Both the position numbers and the translations under genes were made by a program. The notes beneath the pieces are model-generated. The model did not search any database, was not told where the DNA came from, and saw nothing but the letters and a program-made list of their open reading frames with translations. DNA of 64,000 nucleotides from CAZFDT01 sp964518335 (GTDB lineage Bacteria; Planctomycetota; Phycisphaerae; Phycisphaerales; Phycisphaeraceae): NCBI GenBank assembly GCA_964518335.1, contig CAZFDT010000025.1:3802-67801 (forward strand). The letters run 5' to 3'. Below are positions 1-6,751 of the stretch, piece by piece (the stretch's first letter is position 1; each line of letters starts with the position of its first letter).

Positions 1-1
1 T

Positions 2-1228
2 AGCCAAGTAAAAACCGACGAGATCATCCAGCGGCACGACGCGTTCATGTCGCTCAACTACACGCGCTATGCGGTTGCGCTGGTGCGCGGGCGCGGATGC
101 GAGGTGTGGGACGCTGACGGCAAGCGTTACCTTGACCTGTTCGCCGGGTTCGGGGCGCCGATCCTGGGGCACTGCCACCCTGATCTGGTCGAGGCGGTGA
201 CGGAGCAGGCGAACAAGCTCTGGCACGTGGGCAATCTATTTCACACTGAGCCACAGACGCTCGCGGCGGAGGCGATCGCGCGGCACGGCTTCGGCGGGCG
301 CACGTTCTTTTCCCACAGCGGCGCCGACGCCAACGAGGCGGCGATCAAGCTCGCAAGGCTCTACGGTAAGGCGCACCGGGGCAAGAGCAGCAGCGAGTAT
401 GGGCGGTACAAGATCATCTCGGCCACGAAGAGTTTTCACGGGCGGTCGTTCGCCACGATGGGGGCGACGGGCAATCCGGCGGTGCGCGCCGGATTCGAGC
501 CGTTGCTGCCGGGCTACTGCAACGTGGCGTACAACGACCTGGCCGCCATCAAGGCCGAATTGGACGCCGACACCGTGGCGGTGATCGTCGAGCCGGTGCA
601 GGGCGAGGGCGGCATCAATGTGCCCGATGCGAGCTACTTCCGCGGGCTGCGGGCGCTGTGCGATGAGCGAGACCTGCTGCTGATCTGCGACGAGGTGTGG
701 ACCGGTTGCGGCCGCACAGGCCGGTACTTCGGCTACCAGCTCTGGGACATCGAGCCGGACATGATGACGCTGGGCAAAGGCGTTGGCGGCGGGCTGGCGG
801 TGGGGGCCATGTGCGCCAAGCCGCACGTGGCGGAACTCTACGACTCGAAGAAACAAGGCGCGGTCAAGCACGCCAGCACGCTCGGGGGCAACTGCATCGC
901 CATGTCCGTGACCGCCGCCATCTTTCGCGTGCTGGAGCGCGACGGGCTGGTGCAGCGGGCAGCGACGCTGGGCGAGGGTCTGATCGGTCGTCTGCGCGCG
1001 GCCGGCATCCCCGGTGTCAAAGCCGTGCGAGGCAAGGGCCTGTTCATCGGCCTCGAACTCGATGAGTCGCACAGGAAAGCCGGCGATGTGGTCACCGCCT
1101 GCCTCGATCGCGGGCTGATCCTGGGCAGCGCCCAGCAGAACACCATCCGCCTAGCCCCGGCGCTGGTCGTCGAAGAGCGACAGTTGGACGAAGGCGTGAG
1201 CATCCTCAAGGACGTGATGGCCGCATGA
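2..1228 (+). CDS. argD: Acetylornithine/class III aminotransferase, 5' end outside window
   Basis: PLP-dependent class III aminotransferase, most like acetylornithine aminotransferase (N-acetylglutamate semialdehyde to N-acetylornithine, arginine synthesis, cytosol). The frame is open to the left edge and reads TDEIIQRHDAFMSLNYTR, which resembles the usual ArgD N-terminus. The ATG at 47 is therefore probably internal and the true start lies before the window. Visible family features are the VWDADGKRYLDLFAG strand, the HSGADANEAAIKLAR phosphate-binding turn, EPVQGEGG, the CDEVWTGCGRTG aspartate that holds the PLP pyridine nitrogen, and TLGKGVGGG with the Schiff-base lysine. The stop overlaps the next start (ATGA at 1225), so the two are probably translationally coupled. 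Substrate preference (acetylornithine, succinylornithine or another omega-amine) cannot be fixed from sequence alone. Confidence 0.85.
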   Translation, partial: SQVKTDEIIQRHDAFMSLNYTRYAVALVRGRGCEVWDADGKRYLDLFAGFGAPILGHCHPDLVEAVTEQANKLWHVGNLFHTEPQTLAAEAIARHGFGGRTFFSHSGADANEAAIKLARLYGKAHRGKSSSEYGRYKIISATKSFHGRSFATMGATGNPAVRAGFEPLLPGYCNVAYNDLAAIKAELDADTVAVIVEPVQGEGGINVPDASYFRGLRALCDERDLLLICDEVWTGCGRTGRYFGYQLWDIEPDMMTLGKGVGGGLAVGAMCAKPHVAELYDSKKQGAVKHASTLGGNCIAMSVTAAIFRVLERDGLVQRAATLGEGLIGRLRAAGIPGVKAVRGKGLFIGLELDESHRKAGDVVTACLDRGLILGSAQQNTIRLAPALVVEERQLDEGVSILKDVMAA

Positions 1229-2199
1229 CCCCCACCCGGCGCCCCGGTTGTCGGTATGCATGCCTGACGGCGACGAGCGCCGCTGCAGTAGCCGTCTCGT
1301 TTGCTGTGGGCGCGTGTGAGTCATCATCGGGCGGCAGGCAAGACCTGCCATCGTTGCGCGACATTCGTCGGGAGCAGCGCATCCCGGCAGAGATCGCGCA
1401 CACCCTCGAGGAGGCGCCGGTCAAACGCACGCCGTTGCGTGTCGAGCGGCTGGATTTCTCGCTGGACGATTCGCTCGACGAAGCGTTGGCGGCGCTCGAT
1501 ACCTCCGGGCTGTCGCCCGCGATCAGCGGTTCGTGGCGGGTCAACGGCATGCGTGTGGGCGTGCTCAAGTCCGCCGCGGCGCACGAGTTTGCCAAGGAGT
1601 TGCCCGAGATGAGCGGCGGCAACGTGCAAATCGTCGTGCCGTCGAGCCTGCCCGTGCCCCTGCTCAGATCGCCGCCAACGGTCGGTCCTGTGGCGGTGGA
1701 CCTGACCGTGCCGCCTCGACCCGTGCGCGAGGTGGTCCTCTCGGGCGGGCGCATTCAGTTGCTCGTCGAGGTGATTCGCGATGCGATGAACCGGCCGATC
1801 CTCATCTTCACGCCGCACCACTTCGTGCCCCAGCAGACGCTTGCGGTGCGCTCCGCCGAGGAGAAGCAGCTCGACGGCCGGCGACTGGACGAGCTGGCGC
1901 TGGCGGTATTGCTGGGACGTGACGAGGCGCTGGTGATCGCCCTGGACGTGCCCCCGTCAGTGTTCCTGCCGGTGCCGGTTGAGCGGCCACTGCAGCAGGC
2001 GAAGTCACGTCCAGCGGCGACGCCGTTGTCCGCCCCCGCAGGCGCGACGCCGAACGAGGAAGAGCCGCCCGCCGACGAACTCCAGCAGTTGCCTCCCGTC
2101 GAGGATCGCCTGGGCTCACATCTGGGCCGCGCCCTGCTGGCCGCCTCACGCTACGGCCGGCCGATCCAGATGGTGTATGTCATTCGTCTGGCCGAGTGA
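1225..2199 (+). CDS. Putative lipoprotein of unknown function
   Basis: 324 residues, family not recognised. The N-terminus has a basic stretch, a hydrophobic core and a lipobox-like FAVGAC with Cys31, so membrane anchoring as a lipoprotein is likely. Residues ~60-260 look like mixed alpha/beta with no motif I can name. The last ~70 residues include a Pro/Ala/Glu-rich linker (about 245-290) followed by a short conserved-looking tail. It overlaps the aminotransferase by ATGA, so it is probably co-transcribed. No link to arginine synthesis can be seen in the protein. Confidence 0.7.
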   Translation: MTPTRRPGCRYACLTATSAAAVAVSFAVGACESSSGGRQDLPSLRDIRREQRIPAEIAHTLEEAPVKRTPLRVERLDFSLDDSLDEALAALDTSGLSPAISGSWRVNGMRVGVLKSAAAHEFAKELPEMSGGNVQIVVPSSLPVPLLRSPPTVGPVAVDLTVPPRPVREVVLSGGRIQLLVEVIRDAMNRPILIFTPHHFVPQQTLAVRSAEEKQLDGRRLDELALAVLLGRDEALVIALDVPPSVFLPVPVERPLQQAKSRPAATPLSAPAGATPNEEEPPADELQQLPPVEDRLGSHLGRALLAASRYGRPIQMVYVIRLAE

Positions 2200-2210
2200 C
2201 GGATGCAACA

Positions 2211-2498
2211 CTACCAGTCCGAGCGATCCATGAAGTGGCTCAGCCTCGCCCAGATGCGGCGAGACAGGGGCATGCACGCCAGCGGCATCACCACCGCCAG
2301 GATCACGGCAATGATCAGCGTGGGCCCCAGCGACTCGAAAAGCTGGGGCCCGATGAAGATCGCCCATGCCGCGACCAGCGGCATGCACAACGCCATGTTG
2401 ATCGAGATGGCCCCGGTCATTTCGCCGTGACGGTCTTCCTTGCCGGGGGCGGCCTGATATTCGGGGCGCGGCGGAACGTGGGGGTCAGTCGGTGTCAT
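2211..2498 (-). CDS. Small two-TM membrane protein at end of oxidase cluster
   Basis: About 95 residues from the ATG at 2498, which overlaps the end of the ABC ATPase gene by 14 bases. An in-frame ATG four codons earlier is also possible. Residues ~28-50 and ~58-80 form two hydrophobic helices around a short GPQLFESLGP loop, and the C-terminus is basic and aromatic (ARLSHFMDRSDW). The family is not recognised. Position makes it the last gene of the minus-strand cytochrome oxidase cluster, so an accessory role in oxidase assembly or with the neighbouring ATPase is plausible but unproven. It faces the plus-strand lipoprotein gene with 11 bases between stops. Confidence 0.6.
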   Translation of the reverse strand: MTPTDPHVPPRPEYQAAPGKEDRHGEMTGAISINMALCMPLVAAWAIFIGPQLFESLGPTLIIAVILAVVMPLACMPLSRRIWARLSHFMDRSDW

Positions 2499-3549
2499 GG
2501 CCTGCGGCATCGTAGAACGTGTGCCCGGTCAAGTGAAGAAAGACATCCTCGAGCGTGGGCTGGCCGACGGACACGCTGCGGATGCGGCCGGGCAGGGCGG
2601 TGACGAGCGAGTTGACAATCGCCGCGCCGTGTCGCTTCTCCATGCGGATGCGGCCATCGACGACGCGAGGCTGGCCGCCATCGTCCCACGGGCCGAAGCG
2701 CTCGGCGATCAGCGCGGACAACTGCATCGCATCGTTGGCCTCGTGCGACGGATCGGGCTCGACGTGGATCACCTGTCCGCCGATGCCGGCCTTGAGCTCG
2801 TCGGGCGTTCCCGTGGCGACCAGTCGCCCCTCGGCGAGAATGGCCAGGCGATCGCAACGGTCGGCTTCGTCCATCAGGTGCGTGGTGAGCACGACCGTCA
2901 CGCCGTGCTCGTCGCGGAGCGCGGCGACTGTGGCCCACAGGTCGCGTCGAGCCCCGGGGTCCAGACCGGTGGACGGCTCGTCCAGCAGCAGGAGCCGGGG
3001 ACGGTGCAGCATGGCCTTGGCCAGCTCGACGCGGCGTTGCTGGCCGCCGCTGAGCTTCTCGACCAGGTCGTCGCGGCGGTCGCTCAGGCCGAAGCGATTC
3101 AACCAGTGCCGGATGGCGTCGTCCGCGGCGCGACGGCGCAGGCCGTGCATCGCGGCGTGATGGCGCAGGTTTTCGGTTGCAGTGAGCTTGCCGTCGAGGC
3201 TCGGGTGCTGGAAGACGACGCCCAGTTGTCGTCGCACGGCGTCGGGCTGTCGCAGCACGTCGTGGCCGAGGATGCCGACCTGCCCTGCCGTGGGCGTCAT
3301 CATGGTCGCCAGGATGCGGAAGAGCGTCGTCTTGCCCCCGCCGTTGGGCCCGAGGACGGCGAAGATCTGGGTCGAGGCGATCTGCAGCGACACGTCGCTC
3401 AGCGCGGGCCGAGTCGGCGAGGCGGGGCGGTTGTCGCCGCGCCGACGGCGGCGCGGGGCGGGGTAGGTGTGGCAGAGTCCGCGGATGGTCACAGCCGCAG
3501 ACGAGGCGGGGGCGTCCGGCGCCGGGTTGGCCGCGATGCTGGTGGTCAT
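2485..3549 (-). CDS. ABC transporter ATP-binding protein
   Basis: 354 residues from the ATG at 3549; the longer frame upstream is a shadow inside ctaF. All nucleotide-binding motifs are present: Walker A GPNGGGKTT, Q-loop FQHP, signature LSGGQQRR, Walker B LLLLDEPSTGLDP and the H-loop TTH. The type is the CcmA/NatA/ABC-2 exporter class, with the usual C-terminal ~90-residue tail. An odd Arg-rich insertion (RRRRRGDNRP, residues ~35-45) splits the first beta strands. The start lies 10 bases after the ctaF stop. ABC-2 genes are often found in planctomycete and Bacteroidetes cox clusters, but no six-TM permease is adjacent here, so its partner is unknown. The two-TM protein next door is too small to be a normal permease. 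Confidence 0.85.
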   Translation of the reverse strand: MTTSIAANPAPDAPASSAAVTIRGLCHTYPAPRRRRRGDNRPASPTRPALSDVSLQIASTQIFAVLGPNGGGKTTLFRILATMMTPTAGQVGILGHDVLRQPDAVRRQLGVVFQHPSLDGKLTATENLRHHAAMHGLRRRAADDAIRHWLNRFGLSDRRDDLVEKLSGGQQRRVELAKAMLHRPRLLLLDEPSTGLDPGARRDLWATVAALRDEHGVTVVLTTHLMDEADRCDRLAILAEGRLVATGTPDELKAGIGGQVIHVEPDPSHEANDAMQLSALIAERFGPWDDGGQPRVVDGRIRMEKRHGAAIVNSLVTALPGRIRSVSVGQPTLEDVFLHLTGHTFYDAAGHDTD

Positions 3550-3559
3550 CGCGTGTGGC

Positions 3560-4024
3560 TCAGTAGCTGAACGCGTCACCGGCGGCGGGGGCGGGCTCGG
3601 GTGCTGCGGGCGTGGCGGCGTGGTCGGCCTTGTCGTGATCGTGCGCGACGCCGGAGATCTTCTCCACGTGGTAGTCACGCGGCACGTGCTCGCGCAACAC
3701 CATGATGTCGGTAAGCGTGGGCAGCACCGCGATGAACACGAACACAAAAGGCACCAGCGCCAGCAGAATGACGAGCTGCTTCTCGAACTTCACGTGCATG
3801 AAGTAGATCAGCACGATCGCGGCTTTGGGCAGAGTGAGCACGATGATGAGGATGAGCACCAGGGCCAGCTTGGGGATGAACGGATCGCCATGTTGCGCGG
3901 TGTGCTTCCAGATTTCATAAAGCCCGACCTCGGCGGCGGTGAGGAAAAGCAGAGCCATGAACAGCCCCCACAACGGCACGGGGTGGTAGTGCGGGCTGAC
4001 GTGTTTTGCGGTTGTATGTGCCAT
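3560..4024 (-). CDS. ctaF: Cytochrome c oxidase subunit IV (small membrane subunit)
   Basis: 154 residues from the ATG at 4024. Three hydrophobic helices (about 18-38, 53-75 and 82-104) contain the family pattern LPKAAIVLIYFMHVKFE, typical of the prokaryotic CyoD/CtaF subunit IV. The rest is a His/Asp/Pro/Ala-rich cytoplasmic or periplasmic tail (DHDKADHAATP). It is a structural or assembly subunit of the haem-copper oxidase in the inner membrane. It follows ctaE, with one hairpin repeat (4041-4076) between them. Length is about 40 residues above the family norm because of the charged tail. Confidence 0.88.
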   Translation of the reverse strand: MAHTTAKHVSPHYHPVPLWGLFMALLFLTAAEVGLYEIWKHTAQHGDPFIPKLALVLILIIVLTLPKAAIVLIYFMHVKFEKQLVILLALVPFVFVFIAVLPTLTDIMVLREHVPRDYHVEKISGVAHDHDKADHAATPAAPEPAPAAGDAFSY

Positions 4025-4040
4025 GGATCGTTGAACTCCG

Positions 4041-4076
4041 AATCCGGACCTTCGCAAAGTCTCAGGTCCGGCGTGG
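4041..4076 (-). repeat. Dispersed hairpin element, copy between ctaE and ctaF
   Basis: On the minus strand, CCGGACCT pairs with AGGTCCGG around the loop GAGACTTTGCGA, flanked by CCACGC and GGATT. It is a member of the dispersed family described in findings and sits in the 67-base gap between ctaE and ctaF. Confidence 0.75.
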
Positions 4077-4091
4077 AAAACCACCACTCAC

Positions 4092-4712
4092 TCAAATCAG
4101 GTACACGATGGCAAACAGGATGATCCACACCAGATCGACAAAGTGCCAGTAGAGGCCGCTGTTTTCGACGGCGGCGTAGTTGCTGCTGTTGAACTTGCCC
4201 ATGTAGCCCATGACGGTGAGCACGGCCAGCGTGACCACGCCGATGAACACGTGCAGGCCGTGGAACCCGGTCATGGCGTAGAAGCACGAGCCGAAGATGT
4301 CGGTGTTGGGCCTCATGCCGTGGGCGAACAGCTCGACGTATTCGTACACCTGCACGCCGACGAAGATCGCCCCGAAGAGCGTGGTGAGCAGCAGGCCGAG
4401 GTTGCCCTTGCTGATGTTGTCGGTCTGGTAGCCCTGCAGGCCCCACACCAGCGACACGCTGGAGCAGATGAGCAGGAACGTGTTGGCGGCGGTGAGCGGG
4501 ATGTTGAGTGGATAGTCGGGCGCGGTGGGGTCGGCCCACGTGCCGGCGCCGAAGCGCAGGATGATGTACGCCCCGATCAGCCCGGTGAAGAACATCACCT
4601 CGCTGCCCAGGAACAGCCACATGGCGATCTTGCCGTTGGTGATCCCGGTCTGGAGGACCGAGCCGTGGGCCATGAGGGGTGGTTCGTGCGTATGGACAGA
4701 AGCTTGCGACAT
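4092..4712 (-). CDS. ctaE: Cytochrome c oxidase subunit III
   Basis: 206 residues, five predicted TM helices, the short five-helix form of COX III common in bacteria. Family landmarks are MWLFLGSEVMFFTGL (helix 1 with the conserved Glu), GFHGLHVFIGV (HGxHV), and the terminal YWHFVDLVWIILF. It stabilises subunit I and probably the proton-uptake side of the oxidase. The start (ATG 4712) lies 11 bases downstream of the ctaB stop. A much longer frame running upstream is a shadow of ctaB. Confidence 0.95.
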   Translation of the reverse strand: MSQASVHTHEPPLMAHGSVLQTGITNGKIAMWLFLGSEVMFFTGLIGAYIILRFGAGTWADPTAPDYPLNIPLTAANTFLLICSSVSLVWGLQGYQTDNISKGNLGLLLTTLFGAIFVGVQVYEYVELFAHGMRPNTDIFGSCFYAMTGFHGLHVFIGVVTLAVLTVMGYMGKFNSSNYAAVENSGLYWHFVDLVWIILFAIVYLI

Positions 4713-4723
4713 ATCGGTGGCCT

Positions 4724-5653
4724 CTACATTCCGGATGGACGATCGAGCATCATGGCGATGAGCACGACCGGCAGGTACACGAGGGACGCGAGAAACATCG
4801 CGCGAGCCGCGGCGCGGCTGCGGAAGATCACGGTGGCGACGCCGAACGCGGCAAAGGCCGCGCCGCTGACCAGGGCGATGAAAAAGTAGGTCGTGCCCGC
4901 AATGCCCAGCGTCGTCGGCGCCAGGCCCACCGGGACCAGCGCCAGGCATCCGATGAGCATCTGTCGGAACGTGCTGCCGCCGTCGGGATCGACCACGGGC
5001 AGCATCTTCATGTCGGCGCGGGCGTAGTCCTCGCGGTACAGCCAGGCGATCGCCAGGAAGTGGGGCAACTGCCACAGGAACATGATCGCCCACAGCGCCA
5101 CGGCCTCCGGCCCGATCCCGCCCGTGGCGGCGGCGTAACCGATCACCGGGGGCAGCGCGCCGGGCACGGCCCCGATGGGCGTGTTGAGCGTCGTCACCCG
5201 CTTCAGCGGCGTGTAAATCACCGCGTAGCTGGCGATCGTGAACGCCGCCAGCGCCGCGGCCATCGGCGTCGTCAGCGCCGCCAGCATCGTCACGCCGACG
5301 ATCGACAGCAGCAGGGCCAGCACGACGCCCTCGTGGGTCGAGACGCGACCGGCGGGCAGCGGTCGATGCCGCGTGCGGATCATCCGTGCGTCGGTGTCGC
5401 GCTCGTACACCTGGTTGAAGCAGCTCGCGCCCATGCAGCACAGGGCCGTGCCGATCAGGCACGCCAGCATCGTCGTCAGCGACGCACCGGCGTCGCCGCT
5501 GGCGCCCATCGAGTAGCCAATGTAGGCGGTGACGACCACCATCGCGGTGATGCGCAGCTTGGTCATCTCGGCGTAGTCGGCGGCGCGCTGCAGCCGCGTC
5601 GAGCGCGGCGCGACGTCGGGCAGCAGGTCGTGCTGGGTGGCGATCCGGCTCAT
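4724..5653 (-). CDS. ctaB: Protohaem IX farnesyltransferase (haem O synthase)
   Basis: 309 residues. UbiA-superfamily prenyltransferase that adds a farnesyl chain to haem B to give haem O, in the membrane. The Asp-rich motifs are visible: NQVYERDTDARMIRT (first) and YREDYARADMKM (second), within about nine hydrophobic helices. The start ATG at 5653 overlaps the ctaA stop (ATGA), so the two haem A synthesis steps are translationally coupled. The neighbouring oxidase subunits make the haem A/aa3 role clear. Confidence 0.93.
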   Translation of the reverse strand: MSRIATQHDLLPDVAPRSTRLQRAADYAEMTKLRITAMVVVTAYIGYSMGASGDAGASLTTMLACLIGTALCCMGASCFNQVYERDTDARMIRTRHRPLPAGRVSTHEGVVLALLLSIVGVTMLAALTTPMAAALAAFTIASYAVIYTPLKRVTTLNTPIGAVPGALPPVIGYAAATGGIGPEAVALWAIMFLWQLPHFLAIAWLYREDYARADMKMLPVVDPDGGSTFRQMLIGCLALVPVGLAPTTLGIAGTTYFFIALVSGAAFAAFGVATVIFRSRAAARAMFLASLVYLPVVLIAMMLDRPSGM

Positions 5654-6744
5654 GCGGGCACCCCCATGGCGCCGGTGGCGATGGCGGACGGCGCTTCGCG
5701 TCGCAGCCGGGCCAGGTGAACGCGAAGCATCAGCCACGTCGCCGCGGCCAGGATCGCCGCGCCGATCGCCTGGTGCGCCGTGGCCACGTCGGGGTGCAGC
5801 TTCGTCCAGATCGTCGCCGCGCCCAGCCCGATCTGCACGATCAGGAGCAGGGTCAACAGCAGCAGCGGCGCCCGGACCACGGCATCCTCGCGGGCCACAG
5901 GGCCGACGCGCGACAGCACCATGGCCGCGGCAATCACCACCGCCGCCGCCCACGCGCGGTGCCCGAAGGCCAGCATCACCTGCATCGGCGTGTAGTAGGC
6001 GTGCATCTGGTCGTAACCCACGTGCTCATCCATCGCCGCGGCGATGCCCGCGTCGGTCAGCGGCGGCACGATCGAGCCATAGGACGAGGGGAAGTCGGGG
6101 ATGGCCAGTCCCGATCGCGTATGCCGCATGGCCGCGCCCAGCACGAGCTGCAGCAGCAGCACGGCGATGAGGGCAAAGCATGTCGTGCGCGCCGCGGCGC
6201 CGGCCGACTGCCGGTCGCGGCCTTCGCCGGCGATCACGCGGTCGTGCCACACCCGGCTCGTGGTGACGGCCACCAGCACCGTCAGGCACAGGAACAGTTG
6301 ACCCGTTACCGCATGGGCCACGCGGAACGGCAACTCCATCGCCGGCAGAAACCGCGCAAACTCGACGCGCAACCCGCCCATCACGCCCTGCACGATCACC
6401 AGGGCCAGCGCCACAAGCCCCAGTCCTCGCCGCCAGTCCCGGCCGCACGCCCGCCACATCCACGCGGCCAGCACGATCGTCATCAGCCCGATCGCGCTGC
6501 CCTTGAGGCGATGAATGTGCTCGTGGAAGATATTGCCCCGCCACAACTCCATCGGGAACGTCCACAGAAAGTAGCCGTACACCGTGAACCCGTCGGGAAC
6601 CGCCAGCCCCGCGTCGCGGCTGGTCACGTTCCCGCCCGACGCCACCAGCACGAACGTGGCGACCACCAGCAGCACGGCGTAGCGGTGCAGCCAGCGTGTC
6701 GGGTATCGGGTGTCGGGTGTCGGGTGTCGGGCAGACATCGTCAT
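5650..6744 (-). CDS. ctaA: Haem A synthase
   Basis: 364 residues; converts haem O to haem A for the oxidase. Eight predicted TM helices in two four-helix halves, with haem-ligand histidines in EHIHRLKG, RVAHAVTGQ, GHRAW and TAHQAIGA. The C-terminal half contains the PDFPSSYGS loop. Start candidates are ATG 6744 and 6738. The N-terminal ~17 residues (HPTPDTRYPTRW) are encoded by a degenerate TCGGGTATCGGGTGTCGGG simple repeat, which seems to have supplied the start region. Seven bases separate it from ctaD upstream. Confidence 0.9.
   Translation of the reverse strand: MTMSARHPTPDTRYPTRWLHRYAVLLVVATFVLVASGGNVTSRDAGLAVPDGFTVYGYFLWTFPMELWRGNIFHEHIHRLKGSAIGLMTIVLAAWMWRACGRDWRRGLGLVALALVIVQGVMGGLRVEFARFLPAMELPFRVAHAVTGQLFLCLTVLVAVTTSRVWHDRVIAGEGRDRQSAGAAARTTCFALIAVLLLQLVLGAAMRHTRSGLAIPDFPSSYGSIVPPLTDAGIAAAMDEHVGYDQMHAYYTPMQVMLAFGHRAWAAAVVIAAAMVLSRVGPVAREDAVVRAPLLLLTLLLIVQIGLGAATIWTKLHPDVATAHQAIGAAILAAATWLMLRVHLARLRREAPSAIATGAMGVPA
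6696..6731 (+). repeat. Degenerate CGGGT(A/G)TCGGGTGT microrepeat at ctaA 5' end
   Basis: About five imperfect copies of a 7-base unit (GGGTATC/GGGTGTC), read on the plus strand. They lie inside the first codons of ctaA. The same kind of repeat occurs at 62745-62805, between genes. Confidence 0.7.
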
Positions 6745-6751
6745 GTGTCCG

